Numbered from the stretch's first letter, positions 50,516 to 58,802 are shown. The stretch is 64,000 nt of DNA from Asanoa sp. WMMD1127 (GCF_029626225.1 NZ_JARUBP010000001.1:3596001-3660000), one strand, 5' to 3'. Notes: generated by a model not told the origin, from the letters alone. Program-made: numbers and translations.

Positions 50516-51883
50516 ATGACCCGAGAACCGGCGCTCACGCTCGAAGAGCTCGCGGTGGCCGTCGACGGCGGTGAGATAGACACCGTCGCGCTCGCGCTGA
50601 CCGACATGGAGGGCCGGCTGCAGGGCAAGCGGCTGCACGGCCGGTTCTTCCTCGACGAGGTCACCGAGGGCGGCGCGGAGGGCTGCAACTACCTGCTGGC
50701 CGTCGACGTCGACATGAACACCGTCGACGGCTACGCGATGTCGAGCTGGGAGCGCGGCTACGGCGACTTCGCGATGGTGCCCGACCTGTCCACCCTCCGC
50801 CGCGTACCCTGGCAGCCCGGCACCGCCCTGCTCCTCGCCGACCTGGCCTGGCTCGACGGCTCCGGAGACGTGAGCGCCAGCCCGCGGCAGATCCTGCGCC
50901 GCCAGCTCGACCGCCTCGCCGAGCACGGGCTGTCGGCCTTCGCCGGCACCGAGCTCGAGTTCGTCCTCTACCGGGACTCCTACGAGGACGCCTGGCAGCG
51001 CGGCTACCGCGAGCTGCACCCGGCCAACCTCTACAACGTCGACTACTCGCTGCTCGGCACCGCGCGGGTCGAGCCGCTGCTGCGCCGCATCCGCAACGAG
51101 ATGGCCGGCGCCGGACTGGTGCCGGAGAGCGCCAAGGGCGAGTGCAACCTCGGCCAGCACGAGATCGCCTTCCGCTACGCCGACGCGCTCACCTGCGCCG
51201 ACCACCACGTCATCTACAAGAACGGGGCCAAGGAGATCGCCGCCCAGGAAGGCATGTCGATCACCTTCATGGCCAAGCCCAACGAGCGGGAGGGCAACTC
51301 CTGCCACATCCACTTCTCGTTGCGCGACAGCGACGACCGCTCGGCGATGCTCGGCGACGGGCCGGCCCACCTGTCGAAGACGGGCCAGCACGCGCTGGCC
51401 GGCCTGCTGGCGACGATGCGCGAGTTCAGCGTGTTGTTCGCACCCAACATCAACTCCTACAAGCGCTACCAGCCCGGCTCGTTCGCGCCGACCGCGCTGC
51501 GGTGGGGCAGCGACAACCGCACCTGCGCGCTGCGGGTGGTCGGCCACGGCCAGGGCATGCGGGTGGAGAACCGGGTGCCGGGCGCCGACGTCAACCCCTA
51601 CCTCGCGATCGCCGCGCTGGTCGCGGGCACGATCCACGGCATCGAGCACGAGCTGCCCCTGGAGGCGGAGTTCACCGGCAACGCGTACGGCGACGACTCG
51701 TCCCCCCGCGTCCCCAGCACGCTGCGGGAGGCGGCCGCCCTGTGGGAGGAGTCGGAGATCGCGCGCGCGGCGTTCGGCGCCGACGTGGTCGACCACTACG
51801 CCAACCGGGCCCGGGTCGAGCTGGCCGCCTTCGACGCGGCGGTCACCGACTGGGAGCTGTTCCGCGGCTTCGAGCGGCTGTGA
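50516..51883 (+). CDS. Glutamine synthetase-like gamma-glutamyl-amine ligase
   Basis: A 455-residue member of the type I glutamine synthetase fold. Active-site blocks are AFAGTELEFVLY (with the metal glutamates), AKGECNLGQHEI, NGAKEIAAQEGMSITFMAKP, GNSCHIHFSL and RVPGADVNPYLAIAA. The housekeeping GlnA signature region is diverged, as in GlnA3/GlnA4-type ligases that glutamylate polyamines or ethanolamine. Next to a GntR regulator, an aldehyde dehydrogenase, a short-chain dehydrogenase and gamma-glutamyl hydrolases, it is the likely first enzyme of the pathway. I chose the ATG at 50516, eight bases behind GGAGG. Confidence 0.85.
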   Translation: MTREPALTLEELAVAVDGGEIDTVALALTDMEGRLQGKRLHGRFFLDEVTEGGAEGCNYLLAVDVDMNTVDGYAMSSWERGYGDFAMVPDLSTLRRVPWQPGTALLLADLAWLDGSGDVSASPRQILRRQLDRLAEHGLSAFAGTELEFVLYRDSYEDAWQRGYRELHPANLYNVDYSLLGTARVEPLLRRIRNEMAGAGLVPESAKGECNLGQHEIAFRYADALTCADHHVIYKNGAKEIAAQEGMSITFMAKPNEREGNSCHIHFSLRDSDDRSAMLGDGPAHLSKTGQHALAGLLATMREFSVLFAPNINSYKRYQPGSFAPTALRWGSDNRTCALRVVGHGQGMRVENRVPGADVNPYLAIAALVAGTIHGIEHELPLEAEFTGNAYGDDSSPRVPSTLREAAALWEESEIARAAFGADVVDHYANRARVELAAFDAAVTDWELFRGFERL

Positions 51884-51892
51884 GGGAGCACC

Positions 51893-53248
51893 ATGACCGA
51901 GCTGGTCAACCCGGCCACCGGGCTGCCGATCGAGACCGTGCCGGCGAGCAGTCCGGCCGACACCGACGCCGCCATCGAGCGTGCCGCCACGGCGTTTCCC
52001 GCGTGGCGGGCGCTGGCGCCCGGTGATCGCGCCCGGCTGCTGCGCCGGTTCGCCGCCGCCGTGGACGCCCACCTCGAGGAGCTCGCCGAGCTGGAGGTGC
52101 GCAACTCCGGCCACACGATCGGCAACGCGCGCTGGGAGGCCGGCAACGTCCGCGACGTGCTCGACTACTACGCGGGCGCGCCGGAACGGTTGATGGGCCG
52201 GCAGATACCGGTCGCCGGCGGTCTCGACGTGACGTTCCACGAGCCGCTCGGTGTCGTCGGCGTGATCGTGCCGTGGAACTTCCCGATGCCGATCGCCGGC
52301 TGGGGTTTCGCGCCCGCGCTGGCCGCCGGCAACACCGTGGTGCTCAAGCCGGCCGAGGTCACGCCGCTGACCGCGCTGCGCCTCGCGGAGCTGGCCCTCG
52401 AGGCCGGGTTGCCGGAGGGAGTGTTCACGGTCATCCCGGGCCGCGGCTCGGTGGTGGGGGAGCGGTTCGTCACCCACCCGGCCGTCCGCAAGGTCTGCTT
52501 CACCGGCTCCACCGAGGTCGGGAAGGGGATCATGCGGGGCTGTGCCGAGCAGGTCAAGCGGGTGACGCTGGAGCTGGGCGGCAAGAGCGCCAACATCGTC
52601 TTCGCCGACGCCGAGCTGGAGCGAGCGGCCGCGGGGGCGCCGGGTGCCGTGTTCGACAACGCCGGCCAGGACTGTTGCGCGCGCTCGCGGATCCTGGTGG
52701 AGCGCTCGGCGTACGACCGGTTCCTCGAACTGCTCGAGCCTGCGGTCAAGGCGTTCCGGGTGGAGGATCCGGCGCTGGAGACCGCCGAGATGGGTCCGCT
52801 GATCACCGCCGGCCAGCGGGCCTCGGTGGCGTCCTATGTGGATGACAGCGCTCGGGTGGCGTTCACCGGCACCGCCCCGGAAGGACCCGGTTTCTGGTAC
52901 GCGCCCACGGTCCTGCTCGCCGACTCGGTCGACGACCGGCACTGGCGCGAGGAGATCTTCGGCCCGGTCGTCTCGGTGCTGCCGTTCGACGACGAGGCCG
53001 ACGCGATCCGGCTGGCCAACGACACCGAGTACGGCCTGTCCGGCTCGATCTGGACCCGCGACGCCGGCCGGGCGATCCGGGTGGCCCGCGGCGTCGACAC
53101 CGGCAACCTGTCGGTCAACTCCAACTCGTCGGTCCGCTACTGGACACCGTTCGGCGGCATGAAGCAGTCCGGACTCGGCCGTGAGCTGGGCCCCGACGCG
53201 CTGCTCTCGTTCACCGACGTCAAGAACGTCTTCCTCGCCACAGACTGA
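51893..53248 (+). CDS. Aldehyde dehydrogenase (NAD-dependent)
   Basis: A 451-residue aldehyde dehydrogenase. The nucleophile is C261 in NAGQDCCA and the general-base glutamate is E227 in TLELGGKS. NAD-binding is seen in PWNFPMPIAGW and FTGSTEVGK. It follows the ligase by 9 bases and is followed closely by the SDR, so they form one operon. In the proposed pathway it would oxidise a gamma-glutamylated aldehyde to the acid. It is slightly short for the family but has all catalytic parts. Confidence 0.9.
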   Translation: MTELVNPATGLPIETVPASSPADTDAAIERAATAFPAWRALAPGDRARLLRRFAAAVDAHLEELAELEVRNSGHTIGNARWEAGNVRDVLDYYAGAPERLMGRQIPVAGGLDVTFHEPLGVVGVIVPWNFPMPIAGWGFAPALAAGNTVVLKPAEVTPLTALRLAELALEAGLPEGVFTVIPGRGSVVGERFVTHPAVRKVCFTGSTEVGKGIMRGCAEQVKRVTLELGGKSANIVFADAELERAAAGAPGAVFDNAGQDCCARSRILVERSAYDRFLELLEPAVKAFRVEDPALETAEMGPLITAGQRASVASYVDDSARVAFTGTAPEGPGFWYAPTVLLADSVDDRHWREEIFGPVVSVLPFDDEADAIRLANDTEYGLSGSIWTRDAGRAIRVARGVDTGNLSVNSNSSVRYWTPFGGMKQSGLGRELGPDALLSFTDVKNVFLATD

Positions 53249-53271
53249 CTCGCCACAGATTGAGAGGCTCG

Positions 53272-54036
53272 ATGAACAGGCTCCAGGACCGGGTTGCCGT
53301 GATCACCGGCGCCGGCAGCGGGATCGGCCTGGCCACCGCCCGCCGGTTCGCCGCCGAGGGCGCCAAGGTGATCTGTGTGGACGTCGGCGCCGAGGCCGGC
53401 AAGGCGGCGGCCGACGAGGTCGGCGGGGAGTTCGTGTTCTGTGACGTGGCCGACGAGGACAGCGTCCGCGACCTGTTCGACGGCGTCGCCGAGCGGCACG
53501 GCCGGGTCGACGTCGCCTTCAACAACGCGGGCATCTCGCCGCCCGACGACGACTCCATTCTGGAAACCGGACTCGACGCCTGGGAACGGGTCATCCGGGT
53601 CAATACCACCAGCGTCTATCTGTGCTGCAAGTACGCGATCCCGCAGATGCGCCGCCAGGGCAAGGGTTCGATCATCAACACCGCGTCGTTCGTGGCGCTG
53701 ATGGGCGCGGCAACCTCGCAGATCGCCTATACCGCGAGCAAGGGCGGAGTCCTCGCGATGACCCGTGAGCTGGGCGTCCAGTTCGCCCGGGAGGGCATCC
53801 GGGTCAACGCGCTGTGCCCCGGACCGATCGCCACGCCGCTGCTGCTGGAGCTGTTCGCCAAGGACCCGGAGCGGGCCGCGCGGCGCTTGGTGCACGTGCC
53901 GATGGGCCGGTTCGGCCAGCCGGACGAGATCGCGGCCGCGGTGGCCTTCCTGGCCAGCGACGACGCCTCGTTCATGACGGCGGCGCAATTTGTCGTCGAC
54001 GGCGGAATTACGGGGGCATACGTCACACCCCTGTAG
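53272..54036 (+). CDS. Short-chain dehydrogenase/reductase
   Basis: A 254-residue SDR. The NAD(P)-binding motif is ITGAGSGIGLATA near the start, NNAG is near residue 84, and the catalytic serine-tyrosine-lysine set is in the S-x-x-Y-x-A-S-K region of SQIAYTASKGG. Such enzymes interconvert alcohols and ketones or aldehydes. With the neighbouring aldehyde dehydrogenase it fits a two-step alcohol-to-acid oxidation. The ATG at 53272 follows GAGAGG; the longer TTG start 12 bases before is less likely. Confidence 0.88.
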   Translation: MNRLQDRVAVITGAGSGIGLATARRFAAEGAKVICVDVGAEAGKAAADEVGGEFVFCDVADEDSVRDLFDGVAERHGRVDVAFNNAGISPPDDDSILETGLDAWERVIRVNTTSVYLCCKYAIPQMRRQGKGSIINTASFVALMGAATSQIAYTASKGGVLAMTRELGVQFAREGIRVNALCPGPIATPLLLELFAKDPERAARRLVHVPMGRFGQPDEIAAAVAFLASDDASFMTAAQFVVDGGITGAYVTPL

Positions 54037-54098
54037 CGATCGTTTGGCGATCCGTTTGCCGGGTAGCAATGTTATCGGGGAGGAGGTTCTCAGCAACC

Positions 54099-54803
54099 GT
54101 GCGACCGATCGTCGGAATTACATCCTATGTAGAACCCGCTTCCTGGGGTGTGTGGCTCGACCAGGACGCGGCACTGATCAAAAAGGCCTACGTCGACGCG
54201 GTGACCGCCGCGGGCGGCCGGGCGGTGATATTGCCCCCCGATGACACCGACGCCGACGTGTTGCGCGCCCTCGACGCCTTGATCATCGCCGGCGGGGCGG
54301 ACCTCGGACCTGATCTCTACGGCGAGGCGCCCGGCCCCCTCACCGACAGCCGACCCGACCGCGACCGCGGCGAGTCCGTGCTGCTCGCGGCCGCCCTGCG
54401 GACCGACCTGCCGGTCCTGGGCATCTGCCGCGGCATGCAGCTGCTCGCCGTGACCTGCGGCGGCCGGCTGCACCAGCACCTGCCCGACGTGGTCGGCTCC
54501 GACAAGCACCGCCCGGCCCCCGGCGTCTACGGCTTCCACGGCATCACGCTGGAGCCCGGCTCGCTGGCCGCCGAGGTCGCCGGCGACGGCCCCGAGGGTG
54601 ACGGTCGCGTGGAGGTCAACACCTACCACCACCAGGGCGTGGCGGACCCGGGCACGCTGACGGTCACCGCCCGCGCCGACGACGGCGTCATCGAAGCGCT
54701 CGAGGACCCGGCCAAGCCGTACGTCCTGGGCGTCCAGTGGCACCCCGAAGAGTCCGGCGAACGCCGCATCTTCGAGTCGCTGATCGACGCCGCTCGCGGC
54801 TAA
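54099..54803 (+). CDS. Gamma-glutamyl-type hydrolase (class I glutamine amidotransferase, PuuD-like), copy 1
   Basis: A 234-residue class I amidotransferase-like hydrolase of the gamma-glutamyl-gamma-aminobutyrate hydrolase (PuuD) group. The catalytic triad is C110 in LGICRGMQ, H215 and E217 in GVQWHPEE. PuuD relatives cut gamma-glutamyl amides to free glutamate. It should release the final acid in this cluster. The GTG follows GGGGAGGAGG by 12 bases; an in-frame ATG at 54069 is possible. A second copy follows. Confidence 0.85.
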   Translation: MRPIVGITSYVEPASWGVWLDQDAALIKKAYVDAVTAAGGRAVILPPDDTDADVLRALDALIIAGGADLGPDLYGEAPGPLTDSRPDRDRGESVLLAAALRTDLPVLGICRGMQLLAVTCGGRLHQHLPDVVGSDKHRPAPGVYGFHGITLEPGSLAAEVAGDGPEGDGRVEVNTYHHQGVADPGTLTVTARADDGVIEALEDPAKPYVLGVQWHPEESGERRIFESLIDAARG

Positions 54804-54850
54804 AGGTCTGGGCGCCGCGGGTTTCCCACCGCGGGCCTGGCTCGACGCGC

Positions 54851-54908
54851 CAGCGAGTTTGTCCGGCGGGAGCGACGGTCCGGACCACCGCGGGCCCGGG
54901 ACCGCCCG
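54851..54908 (+). repeat. Dispersed intergenic repeat, copy D (short)
   Basis: CAGCGAGTTTGTCCGGCGGG continues into AGCGACGGTCCGGACCACCG and CCGGGACCGCCC. The left part of the element is missing compared with copies A-C. Confidence 0.6.
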
Positions 54909-54938
54909 GTTATTGGTTTTGAATCCCGCCTTTTCCGC

Positions 54939-54944
54939 TAGGGT
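54939..54944 (+). promoter_or_regulatory. -10 box TAGGGT, leaderless start for hydrolase copy 2
   Basis: TAGGGT ends 6 nt before the ATG at 54951. TTTTGA lies 16 nt further up as a weak -35 box. Confidence 0.45.
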
Positions 54945-54950
54945 GAGCTG

Positions 54951-55646
54951 ATGTCCCGGCCCGTGATCGGCCTGACCACCTACGCCGAAGAGGCGAGGTT
55001 CGGGCTCAACGACACGTTCGCCGCCGTGCTGCCGTTGGCCTACGTGCAGGCGGTGCACACCAGCGGCGGGCGCGCGGTGCTCATCACCCCTGACGCTCCC
55101 GACGTCGACGCGCTGGACGGGCTCGACGGCATCGTGTTCACCGGGGGCTCCGATGTCGACCCGGCGCTCTACGGCGAGCAGGCGCACCCCACGACCGTGG
55201 TCAAGTCCGAGCGCGACGCCGCCGAGCTGCTGCTGCTGCGCGCCGCGTTGGCCGCCGACCTGCCCGTGCTGGCGATCTGCCGGGGGATGCAGCTGATGAG
55301 CGTCGCCTACGGCGGGCGGCTCCACCAGCACCTGCCCGAGGTGCTCGGGCACGACAACCACCGGCCCGTGTCGGGTCCGAAGTTCGGGTTCCACCGGGTC
55401 GATCTCGCGCCCGGTTCGCTGGGGCGGCAGCTGCTCGGCGAGTCGGTGGAGGTCAACTCCTTCCACCACCAGGGCGTCGCCGACGCGGGCAAGCTGACCG
55501 CGACCGGCTGGTGCCCCGAGGACAACCTGATCGAGGTCGTCGAGGACCAGGCGCTGCGGTTCGCCATCGGCGTGCAGTGGCATCCGGAGGACACGACCGA
55601 CCATCGCTTGTTCGCGGCCCTGGTCGGGGCGGCTTCCAGCAGCTGA
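54951..55646 (+). CDS. Gamma-glutamyl-type hydrolase (PuuD-like), copy 2
   Basis: A 231-residue paralogue of copy 1 with the same triad: C110 in LAICRGMQ, H211 and E213 in GVQWHPED. Sequence divergence is large, so this is an old duplication. It starts 147 bases after copy 1 behind its own -10 box. It could be regulated apart from the operon and cut a different gamma-glutamyl product. Confidence 0.85.
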   Translation: MSRPVIGLTTYAEEARFGLNDTFAAVLPLAYVQAVHTSGGRAVLITPDAPDVDALDGLDGIVFTGGSDVDPALYGEQAHPTTVVKSERDAAELLLLRAALAADLPVLAICRGMQLMSVAYGGRLHQHLPEVLGHDNHRPVSGPKFGFHRVDLAPGSLGRQLLGESVEVNSFHHQGVADAGKLTATGWCPEDNLIEVVEDQALRFAIGVQWHPEDTTDHRLFAALVGAASSS

Positions 55647-55677
55647 AACCGCCTCGCGTCGGGCCTGCCGGCGGTGG

Positions 55678-55683
55678 CAGGAT
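55678..55683 (+). promoter_or_regulatory. -10 box CAGGAT, leaderless start for PNPOx-like gene
   Basis: CAGGAT ends 7 nt before the ATG at 55691. The hexamer is a weak match. Confidence 0.3.
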
Positions 55684-55690
55684 CAAGGCC

Positions 55691-56284
55691 ATGGCCAAGT
55701 TGTACGAACGGATCGACGGCCGGTTGCGGGACTTCATCGAAGCCCAGCACATGTTCTTCGTGGCGACGGCGCCGTCCGGTGACGACGGTCACGTCAATCT
55801 GTCGCCGAAGGGCATGGGCGGCACGTTCGCGGTGCTGGGCGAGCACCGGGTGGCCTATCTCGACTTCCACGGCAGCGGGGCCGAGACGCTGGCCCACCTG
55901 CGGCAGAACGGCCGCATCACGCTGATGTTCTGCGCGTTCCAGGGGCCGCCGAACATCGTTCGGTTGCACGGGCAGGGTTTCTACACGCCGATCGGCGATC
56001 CGGACTGCGCGGCGTTGGTGGCGAATTTCCCGGACGCGCCGGATCTGGGCGGTCTTCGCGGTGTGGTCACCGTGGAGGTGAGCCGGGTGAGCGATTCGTG
56101 CGGCTATGCGGTGCCGCTGATGACCTATGAGGGTGACCGGGACGTGCTGTTGCAGTGGGCGTCACGGAAGGACGACGTGGCGTTGGCTGACTACCGCCGG
56201 AAGAAGAACGCGACCAGCATCGACGGGCTGCCGGCCTTCGACGTCGACGCGCCCGCCCCGGGCCGGCCGGCTACGGCCGCCTAG
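55691..56284 (+). CDS. Pyridoxamine 5'-phosphate oxidase-like FMN-binding protein
   Basis: A 197-residue protein of the split-barrel PNPOx-like group, usually an FMN- or F420-dependent reductase or a flavin-binding protein. Matching blocks are FFVATAPSGDDGHVNLSPKG near residue 22, AYLDFHGSGAETLAHL and RITLMFCAFQGPPNIVRLHG. No partner gene gives its job. It converges on the VIT-type gene. Confidence 0.85.
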   Translation: MAKLYERIDGRLRDFIEAQHMFFVATAPSGDDGHVNLSPKGMGGTFAVLGEHRVAYLDFHGSGAETLAHLRQNGRITLMFCAFQGPPNIVRLHGQGFYTPIGDPDCAALVANFPDAPDLGGLRGVVTVEVSRVSDSCGYAVPLMTYEGDRDVLLQWASRKDDVALADYRRKKNATSIDGLPAFDVDAPAPGRPATAA

Positions 56285-56310
56285 CCCGCGCTGCCCGGCG
56301 GCCGTCGAGC

Positions 56311-57018
56311 TCAGGCGGCGGAGACGCCGATCGCCGTCCCGATGCCATAGGTCGCCGCGGCCGCCAGCGCGCCCAGCGCCAGCTGTCGCAGCCCGCTGCC
56401 CCACCACGACCGCTTCGTGAACCGTGCCACCAGGGCCCCGGCCAGGAACAACCCGAACCCGCCGACCCCCAGCGCCACCCAAAGGTTGGACAAACCGAGC
56501 AAATAGGGTAGCAACGGAACGACGGCCCCGACCGAGAAGAAGACGAACGACAGGATCGCCGCCGTCCACGGGCTCGGGTGGTCCTCCGCGTCGACGCCCA
56601 TCTCCTCCTGGACGTGCACCCGCAGCGCCTCCCGCGGGTTCTGTCGCAGGGCGTGCGCGACCTGCGTCGCCAGCTCGCGCGGCAATCCCCGCTGGACCCA
56701 GGCCTCGGCGAGCTCGTTGGCCTCGCCGACCGGGTTGCGTTCGAGCTCGCGGCGCTCCTTGGCCACCTCGGCCCGCACCTGCTCGTTCTGGCTGCGCACG
56801 CTCGTGTACTCGCCCAGCCCCATCGAGATCGCCCCCGCGACCAGGCCGGCCACGCCGGTCAGCACCAGGGTGCGCGAGCCCACCCCGCCACCGCCGACGC
56901 CGGCGATCAGGGCGATGTTGGTGACCAGGCCGTCCATGGCGCCGAACACCGCGGGGCGCAGTCGGCCCCCGGATACGTCGGCGTGATGGTGCGGTGGCGG
57001 CAGTTCCGGTTCGGTCAC
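56311..57018 (-). CDS. VIT1/CCC1 family transporter
   Basis: A 235-residue membrane protein of the vacuolar iron transporter-like (VIT1/CCC1) family. The first segment is [20 protein letters not shown], then [18 protein letters not shown] with the cytosolic metal-binding helix region, and two to three more helices at the end. Relatives move iron or manganese. The GTG at 57018 overlaps the stop of map (GTGA), so the two genes are coupled. A longer reading frame into map was rejected. Confidence 0.82.
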   Translation of the reverse strand: MTEPELPPPHHHADVSGGRLRPAVFGAMDGLVTNIALIAGVGGGGVGSRTLVLTGVAGLVAGAISMGLGEYTSVRSQNEQVRAEVAKERRELERNPVGEANELAEAWVQRGLPRELATQVAHALRQNPREALRVHVQEEMGVDAEDHPSPWTAAILSFVFFSVGAVVPLLPYLLGLSNLWVALGVGGFGLFLAGALVARFTKRSWWGSGLRQLALGALAAAATYGIGTAIGVSAA

Positions 57019-57872
57019 GGAAGGGTCAGGATCTCGTGGCCGTCCTCGGTCACGACGATCGTGTGCTCGAACTGCGCCGTCCACTTGCGGTCCTTCGTCA
57101 CGACGGTCCAGCCGTCGCTCCACATGTCGTAGTCGTGGGTGCCCAATGTGATCATCGGCTCGATGGTGAAGGTCATGCCGGGTTCCATCAGATCGGTCGG
57201 CCGGGGGCTGTCGTAGTGCGGCACGTAGAGCCCGCTGTGGAACGACTCCCCGATGCCGTGCCCGGTGAAGTCCCGGACGACGCCGTACCCGAATCGTTTC
57301 GCGTAGGACTCGATCACCCGACCGATCACGTTGATCTGGCGGCCCGGAGCGACCGCCTTGATCCCGCGCATCATCGCCTCGTGGGTGCGCTCGACCAGCA
57401 GCCGGTTCTCCTCGGCGACGTCCCCGACCAGGAACGTCGCGTCGGTGTCGCCGTGCACCCCACCGATGAACGCCGTCACGTCGACGTTGACGATGTCGCC
57501 GTCCTCCAGCACGGTCGTGTCCGGGATGCCGTGACAGATGACCTCGTTGAGGCTGGTGCAACACGACTTGGGGAAGCCCTTGTAGCCCAGCGTCGACGGG
57601 TAGGCCCCGTTGTCGACCAGGAACTCGTGCACCACCTTGTCGATCTCGTCGGTGGTCACGCCCGGCTTGCAGTGCTCCCCGGCCAGCTGGGTGGCCTGCG
57701 CCGCCAGCCGCCCGGCGACCCGCATCTTCTCGACCGTCTCCGGCGTCTGCACGTGGGAGCCGCGCCAGGGGGTGGGGCCCTTCTTTCCGACGTATTCCGG
57801 TCGAGGGATCGAGGACGGCACCTGACGCAGCGGCGAGATCTTCCCGGGAGTCAGCGGAGCACGGTCGGCCAT
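57015..57872 (-). CDS. map: Methionine aminopeptidase, type I
   Basis: Methionine aminopeptidase (285 residues) removes the start methionine from new proteins. The metal ligands are seen as [22 protein letters not shown] (first aspartates), FTGHGIG (histidine) and TIEPMITLG (glutamate). The N-terminal 35 residues form an extra proline-rich arm ([15 protein letters not shown]), as in the MapB type of mycobacteria. The ATG has a TAGTGT box exactly 7 nt upstream, so the transcript is likely leaderless. It is divergent from the STAS gene. Confidence 0.95.
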   Translation of the reverse strand: MADRAPLTPGKISPLRQVPSSIPRPEYVGKKGPTPWRGSHVQTPETVEKMRVAGRLAAQATQLAGEHCKPGVTTDEIDKVVHEFLVDNGAYPSTLGYKGFPKSCCTSLNEVICHGIPDTTVLEDGDIVNVDVTAFIGGVHGDTDATFLVGDVAEENRLLVERTHEAMMRGIKAVAPGRQINVIGRVIESYAKRFGYGVVRDFTGHGIGESFHSGLYVPHYDSPRPTDLMEPGMTFTIEPMITLGTHDYDMWSDGWTVVTKDRKWTAQFEHTIVVTEDGHEILTLP

Positions 57873-57879
57873 GCTTCAC

Positions 57880-57885
57880 ACACTA
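57880..57885 (-). promoter_or_regulatory. -10 box TAGTGT, leaderless start for map
   Basis: On the minus strand TAGTGT ends 7 nt before the map ATG at 57872. Confidence 0.45.
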
Positions 57886-57926
57886 GCGACGCCGAGGGGT
57901 TGCTTGCCGGGGCCAGAGGGGTGTGC

Positions 57927-57932
57927 CAAGGT
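57927..57932 (+). promoter_or_regulatory. -10 box CAAGGT, leaderless start for STAS gene
   Basis: CAAGGT ends 7 nt before the GTG at 57940. It lies close to the divergent map promoter. Confidence 0.3.
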
Positions 57933-57939
57933 TGGTGCC

Positions 57940-58245
57940 GTGGATCAAGAGGAGACCGTCTTCTCCGCCACCAGCGAGGGTGATGCCGACCACCGCCGGG
58001 TGGTCGTGACCGGTGAGGTCGACATGGCAACCGCCGACCAGATGTTCCAGGCGGCGACCCGTGACTCCGCCGACAAGGTCACCCTCGACCTCCGCGCGGT
58101 CACCTTCTTCGACTCGGCGGCCATCCAGGCGCTCGTGCGCCTCACCGACCGCATCCCGCACCTCGAGGTCATCCCGTCCCGCCGGGTACGCCGCGTCCTC
58201 GACATCGCCGGCCTCGGCGACCAGAGCTGGCTGTCTCCCGAATAG
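57940..58245 (+). CDS. STAS domain anti-sigma factor antagonist-like protein
   Basis: A 101-residue single STAS domain, as in anti-sigma factor antagonists (SpoIIAA-like). The phosphorylation region is FFDSAAIQALVRL, where the serine after the aspartate is the usual site. It would bind an anti-sigma kinase. No anti-sigma gene is next to it, so its partner lies elsewhere. The GTG at 57940 gives the family length. Confidence 0.8.
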   Translation: MDQEETVFSATSEGDADHRRVVVTGEVDMATADQMFQAATRDSADKVTLDLRAVTFFDSAAIQALVRLTDRIPHLEVIPSRRVRRVLDIAGLGDQSWLSPE

Positions 58246-58479
58246 GCCAAGATCAAGATCGGGCGGTCCCGGGTCCGCCGTGGGCACGACCGTCGCTCCC
58301 GCCGGGGATCGCTCCGCTGGCGCTCCGCTTGCCAGGTCCGCCCCCGGTCGCCGCCAAGGCGGCGCCACCACCGCCCCAGCGCCACCTCCGCCGGCCGCCG
58401 CCGGCTTTGAGAGAGGCGGCGGGCGCGGCACCGCCTCGGCGCCGGCTTCGCCAGCCGCGAGGCTGCGACAGGGCGCCGG
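58246..58479. other. Intergenic region after STAS gene
   Basis: No supported gene. It contains an inverted copy of the dispersed repeat (58261-58346) and then GC-rich, low-complexity sequence with degenerate pieces of the next repeat. Confidence 0.4.
58261..58346 (-). repeat. Dispersed intergenic repeat, copy C (inverted)
   Basis: On the minus strand the order is GGCGGACCTGGC, AAGCGGAGCG, CGGCGGGAGCGACGGTCGTG and GGACCCGGGACCGCCC. This is the fullest copy of the element, with matches to copies A, B and D. Confidence 0.75.
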
Positions 58480-58800
58480 GTCAGCGCCGGCTTTGCCGGC
58501 CGGGAGGCTGCGACAGGTCGCCGGGTGGGCCAAGGTCAGCGCCGGCTTTGCCGGCCGGGAGGCTGCGACAGGTCGCCGGGTGGGCCAAGGTCAGCGCCGG
58601 CTTCGCCAGCCGGAGGCTGCGACAGGGCGCCGGGTGGGCCAAGGTCAGCGCCGGCTTCGCCAGCCGGAGGCTGCGACAGGGCGCCGGGTGGGCCAAGGTC
58701 AGCGCCGGCTTCGCCAGCCGGAGGCTGCGACAGGGCGCCGGGTGGGCCAAGGTCAGCGCCGGCTTGCCGGCTACCGCCGGCTTCGCCGGCCGGGGTGAGC
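58480..58800. repeat. 54-55 bp tandem repeat, five full copies
   Basis: Units start at 58480, 58535, 58590, 58644 and 58698 (periods 55, 55, 54, 54 and 54) with a partial unit from 58752. Each holds GTCAGCGCCGGCTT, a GCCGGCTTTGCCGGC-like hairpin and AGGCTGCGACAGG. The array lies between the STAS and nucleotidyltransferase genes. I see no gene in it. Confidence 0.85.
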
Positions 58801-58802
58801 GG

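Noticed and set aside
49064-52942. A very long open frame on the minus strand across the permease, regulator, ligase and aldehyde dehydrogenase genes
   Set aside because: It is antisense to four well-supported genes, has no family match, and high GC alone keeps such frames open.
44115-55646. Direct copy of the Puu putrescine pathway
   Set aside because: No clear PuuB-type amine oxidase pairs with the ligase; the SDR plus aldehyde dehydrogenase and the FadR-type regulator fit an amino-alcohol substrate better.
44115-55646. Ethanolamine microcompartment (eut-type) operon
   Set aside because: There is no ethanolamine ammonia-lyase and there are no shell protein genes.
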